NCBI GenBank assembly: GCA_030642865.1 | Contig: DAOWMW010000094.1 | Span: 1-5,735, forward strand | Source of the DNA: Desulfobacteraceae bacterium | GTDB lineage: Bacteria > Desulfobacterota > Desulfobacteria > Desulfobacterales > BuS5 | Length of the DNA: 5,735 nt | Reading direction: 5' to 3' | Part shown: positions 1-5,735 of the stretch, piece after piece | How positions within the stretch are numbered: position 1 is the first letter of the stretch | How the letters are laid out: each line of letters begins with the position of its first letter | The notes under the pieces: model-generated | The model's database searches: none | The model's input: only the letters and a program-made list of their open reading frames with translations | What the model was told of the DNA's origin: nothing | Program-made: the position numbers and the translations under genes

Positions 1-13
1 AAAAAAAAGAGTC

Positions 14-75
14 AAATTCGAGTTTCGAGGTTGCTGTGAAGCCAAATAAAAATACTCGTACTATTCGAATTTTTT
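14..75 (+). terminator. Imperfect inverted repeat followed by a short T run (possible terminator or leader hairpin)
   Basis: AAATTCGA at 14-21 is an exact inverted match to TCGAATTT at 65-72. Inside it CGAG at 26-29 can pair with CTCG at 55-58, and GGTT near 29-32 can pair loosely with AAGCC near 39-43. The outer arm runs into six T residues (70-75). This could be the terminator of a gene to the left, a leader hairpin or a protein-binding dyad. The outer stem is AT-rich and interrupted, so a strong intrinsic terminator is unlikely. Confidence 0.25.
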
Positions 76-102
76 GAGAAGTTATAAAGTTATTAATCAA
101 AT
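74..102 (+). promoter_or_regulatory. Weak sigma70-like promoter candidate
   Basis: TTGAGA (74-79) matches the -35 consensus at five of six positions. TCAAAT (97-102), 17 bases downstream, matches the -10 consensus at four of six. Transcription would then begin near 109, giving a leader of about 40 bases. TATAAA (83-88) and TATAAG (108-113) are better -10 hexamers but have no convincing -35 at the right distance. In sequence this AT-rich such matches arise easily by chance. Confidence 0.2.
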
Positions 103-137
103 AAATGTATAAGTTCAACAGGTTAAAAAGTTCTTTC

Positions 138-143
138 AAAGGA
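138..143 (+). promoter_or_regulatory. Ribosome binding site that fixes the synthase start
   Basis: AAAGGA lies five bases before ATG 149, a good Shine-Dalgarno sequence at normal spacing. With the in-frame stop at 110-112 and no other start codon between them, it makes 149 the most likely start. Confidence 0.75.
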
Positions 144-148
144 TTAAG

Positions 149-3100
149 ATGAAAGCAAACTATAAAGAGAATTACTGCAAACCCCTTGATCTCCTTATAA
201 GCACAGGGTCTGATCCCATTGGGCTTGAGACTATATTGTCCGCTGACAGGATCGGGGTACCCTCGGTACTGGATCTCGGGTATGTATCCAGTGTAGTTTT
301 GGCAGGCTCATTAATAAACAGACTTTTTTTAGCAAAAACCCGTTATGCAGGAATACGTCTTCAAGTATCAGATTCTGATATTCTTTCAAGGTTAGCTTCC
401 ATAAATTCAGAATTTAAGCCTGAATTCATTATACTTTCCAATCCTCTGGGGATTGATTTAAAAACAATTAATTCTGCCAAAGAAATTTCCGACAGAGTCA
501 TACTTGAGATTTATTCTGTCAAGGATGCAGAACATCTCGAAGGGGTCGGGATAAACGGGATTATTATCAGGGGAAATGAGGCCGGTGGTTTATGCGGGTA
601 TGAAAGCAATTCTATTTTACTTGAAAAAATCAAAAAAATAATTTCTCTTCCAATATGGATACAGGGAGGAATAGGCCCTGAAAGTGCCATGGCATATTAT
701 TTGGGTGGTGCGGCCGGGGTTATAATTACTGATTCAATATTGCTTGCAAAAGAATCCACGGGAAGGCTTCAGCCAAAAGATACCCGATCCATCAAAGCTG
801 CCATGAGAACAATAGCTTTGGGGCCTTCTTTCGGTCCCATGATTCGTATTGCCACTTCCCATGGCGGGCTTGTAAAAAAGATTGAAAAATTTTTTTCTAA
901 CATAGAAAACAAGAATATTGATGAATCGAGTAAGCGCCAGCAATGGGTGGAATTCTGCTATGAAATAATTGGACAATATCATGGAACTCCCGGGTGCTTT
1001 ATTGGCGAAGAATCATATCTGGCCGGAAAATTGGCTTTTGAAAATTTAACTGTATCTGGAATACTCAGATTTTTCAGCAGAAGAATAAATGAAGATAAAG
1101 ATTTTTTAAAAGGCTCATACCCTTTTAAACCAGGGAATTCTTTTGCAAAAAAATTTAATATTGAATTCCCAGTATTCCAGGGACCCATGGCCAATGTCAG
1201 TGATAATGCTGATTTTCTTGAATCAGTTGCAAAAAATGGAGCTCTTCCTTTTGCAGGCATATCCCTTGCAACAGGGGAAGTCCTGGAAGATTTTTTAAAG
1301 GAGACCCATGCCAGGCTTGGCGAAAAGCCCTGGGGCGTTGGCCTGCTCGGGTTTGCACCTAAAAAACTTTGGGATGAACAGCTTCAATTAATTAAAAAGT
1401 ACTCCCCTTCCTTTGCTGTTATTGCCGGCGGAAGACCATCCCAATACAAAACCTTGACAGAGTCAGGGATAACCTCTTTTCTTCACACCCCATCTCCATC
1501 CATGCTTAAGGGCTATTTTGATGATGGAGTAAGAAATTTTATTTTTGAAGGGCATGGGAGTGGAGGTCATGTAGGTCCAATCAACAGCTATCCTTTATGG
1601 CAAGCCATGATATCCGAACTAACCGAAATCTCCATTGAACAAGGGGGCGATCTTGATGGAACCTGCGTAATCCTGGCCGGGGGGATAGGGGATAAAAATA
1701 CAGCAGCAATGGCGGCTGCGTTTGCTCCTCCTATGCTGAAGCTGGGAGTCAGGGTCGGTTTTATAATGGGTACGGCTTATCTTTTTACCAAAGAGATTAT
1801 TGATTCCGGAGCCGTTGTATCCAACTTTCAGAGTACAGCCATTGATGGGACGAGGACAGTTGTTCTTGAAAGCGGCGGGGGCCATGCAATCAGATGTGCC
1901 CCGACTCCTGCAGCAGAAAGCTTTAGCCGCAGCAAAGCCGCAATGATAGCATCGGGACGTGATTTAAATGAGGTTCGTCAAGTACTCGATAATAATAATG
2001 TCGGACGGCTCAGGGCAGCAACCCGGGGACTTTCAGGGCCATATTCAACATATGAAGAGATGGATAAGTGCGTGGAACTTTCCCAAAATGAGCAATATAA
2101 TACCGGTATTTTTATGATTGGTGAAGTGGGAGGTCTTTTAAAAGAAAGCTTTTCCATAAAAGAACTCCATGAAACCGTATGTGGGGATGCTGCTCTGGTT
2201 ATTGAAGCAAGACTTGCTGAACCTGAATTCAAACCTGAAGAGACTGCATTTTTGGCTGCTGGACAATGTAAAACTACAGATATTGCGATCATAGGCCTTT
2301 CAGCCATTGTGCCAGGATCGCAGGATCTGGATCTCCTGTGGCACAATATACTGGCAGAAATTTGCTTTATAAAAGATATACCCAAAGATCGCTGGGATAT
2401 TCAAACAAATTTTGATCCGGATCCCCGTGCAAAGGACAAGATATATGCTTCCAAAGGTGGATTTCTTGATGATCTCTCTTTTAATTCCATGGAATTTGGT
2501 ATCCCTCCAAAGGCGGTGGCAAGTATTGAGCCTGCCCAGCTTCTCGCACTTGAGGCGGTTAAGAGGGCAATTGCGGATGCCGGATACGGATCCCGTCCCT
2601 TTGACAGGGAGAGGACATCTGTGATTTTTGGTACTTCCGGTGGAGGCGGGGACCTTGCTTTGGCCTACAGCGTGAGGGCTGTTCTTCGGGAATACCTCCA
2701 TCGTGCGAAAGATATCCCGGAAAAAGTACGTGCCGGGATTATTGAATCCCTTTTTAAGATTCTTCCAGAATGGACGGAAGATACCTTCCCGGGCCTTTTG
2801 AGCAATGTTATTTCCGGCCGAATCAGTAACCAGTTTAATCTAATGGGACTTAACTTTTCCGTTGATGCTGCCTGTGCATCTTCCCTTGCTGCCTGTCAGG
2901 TGGCCTGCCAGGAACTTTCCTATGGAATTACAAAAATGGCCATAGTGGGGGGTGTTGATACGTCCCAGCATCCTTTTGGGTATACCTGTTTTAGTAAAAC
3001 CAGGGCTCTTAGTGAAAAAGGTTCATCTGCACCCTTTGATAAAGATTCCGACGGGATAATACTCTCTGAAGGGGTGGGGGTTGTTGTTTTAAAGCGTTTA

Positions 3101-5735
3101 AACGATGCTATTACTGATGGAGACCGTATTTATTCTGTTATTAAAGGTATAGGTGGGGCAAGTGATGGTAAGGGACGCTGCCTTACAGTTCCAGATTCCA
3201 GAGGGCAGGTTATGGCTGTGAGCCGTGCCTACGAAATAGCAGATTATAATCCATCAACTTTGCAGCTCCTTGAAGCACATGGTACGGGCACTTCCCTTGG
3301 AGACAAAACAGAACTGGAATCGATGCAAAAGGTCATTGCAAAATTCGGTGACCAGGATTCGAGCCTGGCTGTGGGAAGTATAAAATCGACATTTGGCCAT
3401 GCCAAGGCTGCCGCAGGAGTTCTCGGGCTTATTAAAACTGCCCTGGCCCTTTATCATAAGGTTTATCCTGCAACTGTAAATATTAAACAGGTTAATCCGG
3501 CTGCTGTATCAGATGAATCCCATCTTTATATTAATACCACAACCAGACCATGGGTATCGGCAATGAAATATCCAAGAAGGGCTGGTGTAAATGCCTTTGG
3601 GTTTGGAGGCACAAATTTTCATGTGGCAATGGAAGAATTTTCAGCCCTATCTTCAGAACCGGCGAGGTTCCCCAGATCCTTATGCTCTGATGAACTTTTT
3701 TTCATATCAGGGATGGGTGGTGATGATATATTAAAAAAGATCGATCTTCTTTTAAACTCGCTAAAACAAAGTAAAGAAAAATCATTGTCACAATTGTCGC
3801 AGCAATATTTTGAGAATTGGAAATTCGACAATGAAGATCCATCAGGAATCAGGGTTGCGGCTCTCTCCTCCACCAGGGAACAGCTTGGAAAACAGCTTGT
3901 TTTGGCAAAAAAGGTGATCATTGATGGAGACTCTCCCCCTTTTTTACCAGGTCTGTTTATAAATACCAAAACTAAAAAAACAGATGGAACCCTTGCTCTG
4001 CTCTTTTCGGGGCAAGGCGCACAGGTTCCTGATATGCTTTCGGATCTTTCGATTATTTTTCCTGTGGTAAGAGAAACCTTTGAAATTGCTAATACTGTTC
4101 TTTTTGGTGAGCTTGATAAACCTCTGAGCGATTATATTTTTCCTCCTCCCCCTGCTGATAATTGGGTGAAGGAAGCGAACATGCAGGCTATTACAGACAC
4201 CTCGATTGCTCAGCCCGCGCTTGCAGCTGTTGAAATGGCAATTTATAAATTACTTTTGCACTTCGGTATAAAGGCTGATTTTGCAGCAGGTCACAGCTTT
4301 GGAGAATTAACAGCTCTCTGGGCGGCAGGTGTCTTTTCAGAAGAGACACTGATACGCCTTGCCCATACCCGGGGGAAATTGATGGCCAGTTCTTCCAGTG
4401 GCGTAAAAACCGGAATGACAGCAGTCAAGACGGATGCCGAGTCTGTTTCCCGCTTGATTGAAGGCATCGAAAATCTGAATATTGCTAATTTTAATGCCCC
4501 TTTTCAGACAGTTGTTTCAGGAAGCGAGGCCTCCCTGGTATATTTTGAGGAGCGTTTAAGGGATGATAACAGGAGGTTTCGCAGACTTCAGGTCTCCAAT
4601 GCATTCCATTCCCCATTTATGAAAGAAGCCGCTGAAAAGTGGTCCCTCGCCCTTGGCAGAGAAAAATTTTTTCAGCCGGATATTCCTGTATTTTCAAATA
4701 CAACAGCTTTAATGCACGATTTTTCCCAGGGTAAAATAATAGAAACCCTTTCCAGGCATCTGACTTGTGGGGTCCGGTTCGCAGATGAAATTATTTCCAT
4801 GAAGGAATCAGGCGCTTTTACCTTTCTTGAAGTAGGCCCAGGAATGGTTCTTTCAGGACTTGTTGATTCCATACTTGAAAATATTCCCCATGATACCATT
4901 CCTACCCAGCCCAGAGGTGCAGGTTATTCTGCTTTTTGTGCTGCTCTGGCCAGGCTTTGGATTGGAGGGCATAATGTCGATTTAACATATGCCTTCCAGG
5001 CCAGAAAGCTGGAAGAGATTCCTCTGGAAATAAAACCTTCGGCAACCATTTTTTTAGTTAATGGGGCAAGGGCGAAATCGAGCCTGGAAAAACCTGTATC
5101 AATTAATAAAAATGAAAAAACAGCCTCTTCAACCTGGGATTTTTTAAAAGAAGCCAAAACACTGAACACCCACCAGTCTCTTCCAGTAAAAGGGACTGAT
5201 TTAAATCAGGCAAGTAAGATGGAAACTTTTAAACCGGCGGTATCAATGGTACAGGGAAAGCAAATTATGGATTCAGGCAAATTAGCTTTTTTGAGTCATA
5301 TTCAAGATAGTATGGACGTTTTTGTGAAGAGTCAGGAAAGGCTCCAAAAAGAACGTAAGCAGATGATGGAGCAGATGTGGGATATGAACAGGTCTCTTCT
5401 CCAGGCGGTTGCAGGAAATGTCCACCCCTTTACACAAGGGTATCCTTCCGCAGAAGGCCAGGTAGAAAATAAATCAGATAATATTATTCCTTCTTATCCA
5501 GGGGAGCTTGAAGCCGTAAAAGATTACAAAGAGCCCATATCTGTCCCTGCACCGGTGACACAGAAAAAACCTGGGCAAGGAACATCAATCATAAATATCA
5601 GGTCTTTGCTTTTGGAAGTTGTAAGTGACCGGACAGCATATCCTGTGGATATGTTAGGTATGGATCAGCATCTTGAGGCGGATCTTGGGATAGATTCCAT
5701 TAAGCGTGTGGAGATAATCGGGAGTTTAAAAGAAA
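149..5735 (+). CDS. PfaA-like multidomain polyketide/fatty-acid synthase with two N-terminal NPD-type barrels (3' partial)
   Basis: The frame is uninterrupted from ATG 149 to the window edge (1862 complete codons), so the product is a giant type I synthase lacking its C-terminus here. Domain order is degenerate NPD-type barrel (12-203), linker, second NPD/nitronate-monooxygenase-type barrel (333-690), ketosynthase (710-1164), acyltransferase (about 1280-1610), charged helical linker (about 1707-1756) and the start of an ACP (1812 onward). The catalytic residues of KS (Cys909, His1044, His1084), AT (Ser1383, His1487) and ACP (Ser1850) are all present. KS motifs DAACASSL and WTEDTFPG, and ACP motif DLGIDSIKR, are typical of the iterative PUFA-synthase class. 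It probably acts in the cytosol, extending an acyl chain with malonyl units to make an unusual lipid or polyketide. A classical PfaA begins at the KS, so the flavin-barrel N-terminus is the odd part. No pfa gene symbol is assigned because the architecture differs and the product is unknown. The synthase class is confident; the product is not. Confidence 0.93.
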   Translation, partial: MKANYKENYCKPLDLLISTGSDPIGLETILSADRIGVPSVLDLGYVSSVVLAGSLINRLFLAKTRYAGIRLQVSDSDILSRLASINSEFKPEFIILSNPLGIDLKTINSAKEISDRVILEIYSVKDAEHLEGVGINGIIIRGNEAGGLCGYESNSILLEKIKKIISLPIWIQGGIGPESAMAYYLGGAAGVIITDSILLAKESTGRLQPKDTRSIKAAMRTIALGPSFGPMIRIATSHGGLVKKIEKFFSNIENKNIDESSKRQQWVEFCYEIIGQYHGTPGCFIGEESYLAGKLAFENLTVSGILRFFSRRINEDKDFLKGSYPFKPGNSFAKKFNIEFPVFQGPMANVSDNADFLESVAKNGALPFAGISLATGEVLEDFLKETHARLGEKPWGVGLLGFAPKKLWDEQLQLIKKYSPSFAVIAGGRPSQYKTLTESGITSFLHTPSPSMLKGYFDDGVRNFIFEGHGSGGHVGPINSYPLWQAMISELTEISIEQGGDLDGTCVILAGGIGDKNTAAMAAAFAPPMLKLGVRVGFIMGTAYLFTKEIIDSGAVVSNFQSTAIDGTRTVVLESGGGHAIRCAPTPAAESFSRSKAAMIASGRDLNEVRQVLDNNNVGRLRAATRGLSGPYSTYEEMDKCVELSQNEQYNTGIFMIGEVGGLLKESFSIKELHETVCGDAALVIEARLAEPEFKPEETAFLAAGQCKTTDIAIIGLSAIVPGSQDLDLLWHNILAEICFIKDIPKDRWDIQTNFDPDPRAKDKIYASKGGFLDDLSFNSMEFGIPPKAVASIEPAQLLALEAVKRAIADAGYGSRPFDRERTSVIFGTSGGGGDLALAYSVRAVLREYLHRAKDIPEKVRAGIIESLFKILPEWTEDTFPGLLSNVISGRISNQFNLMGLNFSVDAACASSLAACQVACQELSYGITKMAIVGGVDTSQHPFGYTCFSKTRALSEKGSSAPFDKDSDGIILSEGVGVVVLKRLNDAITDGDRIYSVIKGIGGASDGKGRCLTVPDSRGQVMAVSRAYEIADYNPSTLQLLEAHGTGTSLGDKTELESMQKVIAKFGDQDSSLAVGSIKSTFGHAKAAAGVLGLIKTALALYHKVYPATVNIKQVNPAAVSDESHLYINTTTRPWVSAMKYPRRAGVNAFGFGGTNFHVAMEEFSALSSEPARFPRSLCSDELFFISGMGGDDILKKIDLLLNSLKQSKEKSLSQLSQQYFENWKFDNEDPSGIRVAALSSTREQLGKQLVLAKKVIIDGDSPPFLPGLFINTKTKKTDGTLALLFSGQGAQVPDMLSDLSIIFPVVRETFEIANTVLFGELDKPLSDYIFPPPPADNWVKEANMQAITDTSIAQPALAAVEMAIYKLLLHFGIKADFAAGHSFGELTALWAAGVFSEETLIRLAHTRGKLMASSSSGVKTGMTAVKTDAESVSRLIEGIENLNIANFNAPFQTVVSGSEASLVYFEERLRDDNRRFRRLQVSNAFHSPFMKEAAEKWSLALGREKFFQPDIPVFSNTTALMHDFSQGKIIETLSRHLTCGVRFADEIISMKESGAFTFLEVGPGMVLSGLVDSILENIPHDTIPTQPRGAGYSAFCAALARLWIGGHNVDLTYAFQARKLEEIPLEIKPSATIFLVNGARAKSSLEKPVSINKNEKTASSTWDFLKEAKTLNTHQSLPVKGTDLNQASKMETFKPAVSMVQGKQIMDSGKLAFLSHIQDSMDVFVKSQERLQKERKQMMEQMWDMNRSLLQAVAGNVHPFTQGYPSAEGQVENKSDNIIPSYPGELEAVKDYKEPISVPAPVTQKKPGQGTSIINIRSLLLEVVSDRTAYPVDMLGMDQHLEADLGIDSIKRVEIIGSLKE
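182..757 (+). other. Domain: first NPD-like TIM barrel, probably non-catalytic (residues 12-203)
   Basis: About 190 residues read as an eight-strand beta/alpha barrel. Hydrophobic strands end at LLIST (15-19), PSVLDLGY, YAGIRLQ, FIILS, VILEIYS, GIIIRGNEAGG, IWIQGGIG (169-176) and GVIITD (190-195). GNEAGG at 142-147 matches the nitronate monooxygenase GxEAGGH motif, but the next residue is Leu148 where the catalytic His is expected. The QGGIG loop (172-176) and the ITDS strand (193-196) resemble the FMN phosphate-binding part of the family. The N-terminal QxPM-type motif is absent. The visible signs therefore point to a degenerate copy that may bind FMN or a partner but probably lacks the normal chemistry. 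Assignment rests on these motifs and on the adjacent clear NPD barrel. Confidence 0.6.
758..1144 (+). other. Inter-barrel linker (residues 204-332)
   Basis: About 130 residues join the two barrels. The stretch is rich in Lys, Glu, Arg and aromatic residues, with probable helices around GGLVKKIEKFF and in the region of RQQWVEFCYEIIGQY. I do not recognise a named domain. It could be a C-terminal helical extension of the first barrel or a cap over the second. An A/T homopolymer tract near 886-898 leaves the frame intact. Confidence 0.5.
1145..2218 (+). other. Domain: NPD/nitronate-monooxygenase-type flavin barrel, candidate enoyl reductase (residues 333-690)
   Basis: The domain opens with FPVFQGPMANV (Q344, M347), the first-strand QGPM motif of FMN-dependent nitronate monooxygenases and PfaD-type enoyl reductases. 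EGHGSGGHVGP follows at 467-477, with SGGH (His474) where the family has its GxEAGGH or DSGGH catalytic motif. AGGIGD (510-515) and GFIMGTAY (537-544) match the two FMN phosphate-binding segments. The C-terminal part (from about 650, YNTGIFMIGEVGG) resembles the end of NPD proteins. Length, about 350 residues, fits a full family member. In pfa clusters this fold appears as separate PfaD, the trans-acting enoyl reductase. Here it is fused in front of the KS, so reduction of the enoyl intermediate in cis is the natural inference. Substrate and reaction are not proved by sequence; nitronate oxidation or a structural role remain possible. Confidence 0.82.
2276..3640 (+). other. Domain: beta-ketoacyl synthase (residues 710-1164)
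   Basis: The KS begins at TDIAIIGLSAIVPG (710 onward) and ends at GFGGTNFHV (1151-1159). Nucleophile Cys909 sits in VDAACASSL, and the decarboxylation histidines are His1044 in EAHGTGTSLGD and His1084 in STFGHAKAAAG. FGIPPKAV and WTEDTFPG (875-882), followed by an SGRISN segment, are features I associate with iterative PUFA-synthase-type ketosynthases rather than modular PKSs, which usually carry DTACSSSL at the nucleophile. The second His motif has STFGH instead of the more usual SNIGH or SMIGH, a mild variation that leaves the His and the preceding Lys1079 in place. The domain is expected to be active and to carry out decarboxylative Claisen condensation of malonyl-ACP with the growing chain. 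Confidence 0.95.
3641..3985 (+). other. KS-AT linker (residues 1165-1279)
   Basis: About 115 residues lie between the end of the KS and the first strand of the AT, close to the usual KS-AT adaptor length in type I synthases. The region carries a strand-like ELFFISG segment followed by charged helices around LKKIDLLLNSLKQ and AALSSTREQLGKQL. No catalytic motif is visible. Confidence 0.6.
3986..4978 (+). other. Domain: acyltransferase, malonyl-type (residues about 1280-1610)
   Basis: LLFSGQGAQ (1284-1292) is the standard first-strand and oxyanion-loop motif. Nucleophile Ser1383 lies in GHSFGE (1381-1386), Arg1408 in HTRGK matches the carboxylate-binding arginine, and catalytic His1487 is in NAFHS (1484-1488). 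VGPG (1562-1565) marks the usual C-terminal motif. A hydrophobic residue after the nucleophile, rather than Gln, together with AFHS rather than YASH, indicates malonyl-CoA over methylmalonyl-CoA under the usual PKS rules. Asn replaces the more common His before AFHS. The domain should load malonyl groups onto the downstream ACP(s). Confidence 0.9.
5267..5416 (+). other. Charged helical segment before the ACP (residues about 1707-1756)
   Basis: A heptad-like stretch with FLSHIQDSMDVF, then a Gln/Lys/Arg/Glu-rich run with several Met, is predicted by eye to form one long amphipathic helix or short coiled coil. Similar helices occur in PfaA-type synthases between AT and the first ACP. It may mediate dimerisation or space the mobile ACP from the KS-AT core. 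On both sides the sequence is Pro/Ser/Thr/Lys-rich and looks disordered. Confidence 0.5.
5582..5735 (+). other. Domain: acyl carrier protein, first copy, truncated by the window (residues 1812-1862)
   Basis: The segment starts with a hydrophobic helix (SIINIRSLLLEVVSDRT), continues with YPVDMLGMDQHLEADLG, and reaches DLGIDSIKRVEI at 1845-1856. Ser1850 (codon 5696-5698) is the expected 4'-phosphopantetheine attachment site. The DSIKRVEI form, with Ile after Ser, is characteristic of PfaA-like ACPs, which usually occur as tandem repeats. Whether more copies follow cannot be seen, as only about the first 50 residues lie inside the window. Confidence 0.9.

Larger units (their letters stand above)
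1..148. other. AT-rich non-coding leader upstream of the synthase gene
   Basis: No coding frame can be supported here. The synthase frame read backwards meets a TAA stop at 110-112, and no alternative start lies between that stop and ATG 149. The stretch is AT-rich and holds an imperfect inverted repeat (14-72), a TTCGAG direct repeat (17-22 and 24-29), a palindromic ATTCGAAT (63-70), a weak promoter-like pair and the ribosome binding site. No end of an upstream gene can be recognised, so it is unclear whether the synthase is first in its operon, although the long leader is compatible with that. Confidence 0.7.

Noticed and set aside
886..900. A/T homopolymer tract as a programmed frameshift or sequencing error site
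   Set aside because: The reading frame and the domain order continue unbroken on both sides, so there is no evidence of a shift.
734..1260. Two adjoining minus-strand open frames (734-982 and 979-1260) with a 4-base overlap suggestive of coupling
   Set aside because: The overlap looks operon-like but both frames are antisense to the inter-barrel linker and second barrel start. Their products show no family signature, so the overlap is taken as chance.
149..2218. Separate pfaD-like gene followed by a pfaA-like gene
   Set aside because: There is no stop codon between the barrels and the KS, and no sign of a ribosome binding site and start at the KS boundary near 2276. The sequence reads as one fused protein.
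1978..2385. Minus-strand open frame of 135 codons
   Set aside because: It lies antisense to the second barrel and the KS start, where the plus frame has clear domain motifs. Its translation is Ser/Pro-rich and low in recognisable structure, as expected of a shadow frame.
2412..2624. Plus-strand open frame of 70 codons in another phase
   Set aside because: It is fully contained in the KS coding region in an alternative frame, without recognisable motifs.
2300..2701. Overlapping minus-strand open frame of 133 codons
   Set aside because: It is antisense to well-conserved KS coding sequence and overlaps another antisense frame. No domain or convincing ribosome binding site was seen.
3619..3969. 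Minus-strand open frame of 116 codons opposite the KS-AT linker
   Set aside because: The linker is less conserved, so this was considered more carefully, but the plus frame stays open and continuous through it and the antisense product has no recognisable domain.
4672..5169. Minus-strand open frames at 4672-4899 and 4924-5169
   Set aside because: Both are antisense to the end of the AT and the following linker, short, and without motifs.
1..5735. CRISPR array, tRNA, rRNA or transposon
   Set aside because: No regularly spaced repeats, cloverleaf-like segments, rRNA-like sequence or terminal inverted repeats with target duplication were found, and nearly all of the window is accounted for by one gene.

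Overview
The window holds one very large plus-strand gene that starts at 149 and is still open at the last base (1862 complete codons plus one base). It is preceded by about 150 bases of AT-rich, non-coding leader. No other gene is supported on either strand. There is no tRNA, rRNA, insertion sequence or CRISPR array.

The gene encodes a multidomain, iterative-type polyketide/fatty-acid synthase of the 'secondary lipid' (PUFA-synthase, PfaA-like) class, with an unusual N-terminus. The order read from the translation is: (1) a compact TIM-barrel of the nitronate monooxygenase/2-nitropropane dioxygenase (NPD) type that looks catalytically degenerate, about residues 12-203; (2) a helical-looking linker, 204-332; (3) a second, more complete NPD-type flavin barrel, about 333-690; (4) a beta-ketoacyl synthase (KS), 710-1164, with Cys909/His1044/His1084; (5) a malonyl-type acyltransferase (AT), about 1280-1610, with Ser1383/His1487; (6) a charged helical segment, about 1707-1756; (7) the beginning of an acyl carrier protein (ACP), 1812 onward, with Ser1850 in DLGIDSIKR. 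The window cuts the gene inside this ACP. By analogy with PfaA, more ACPs and a ketoreductase probably follow, but that is inference.

In a plausible working model, the AT loads malonyl units onto the ACP(s) and the KS carries out decarboxylative condensation. The flavin barrel could supply enoyl reduction, the job done in classical pfa clusters by the separate protein PfaD. The first barrel may be structural or may bind FMN or a partner.

GC content is moderate (by eye in the low-to-mid 40s percent), and codon use looks uniform along the whole frame. The KS and ACP motifs resemble those of pfa-like synthases known from marine gammaproteobacteria and from anaerobic deltaproteobacteria. My best guess for the source is a sulfate-reducing Desulfobacterales-type bacterium (Desulfobacterota), held with low-to-moderate confidence because nothing in the window is taxonomically decisive.
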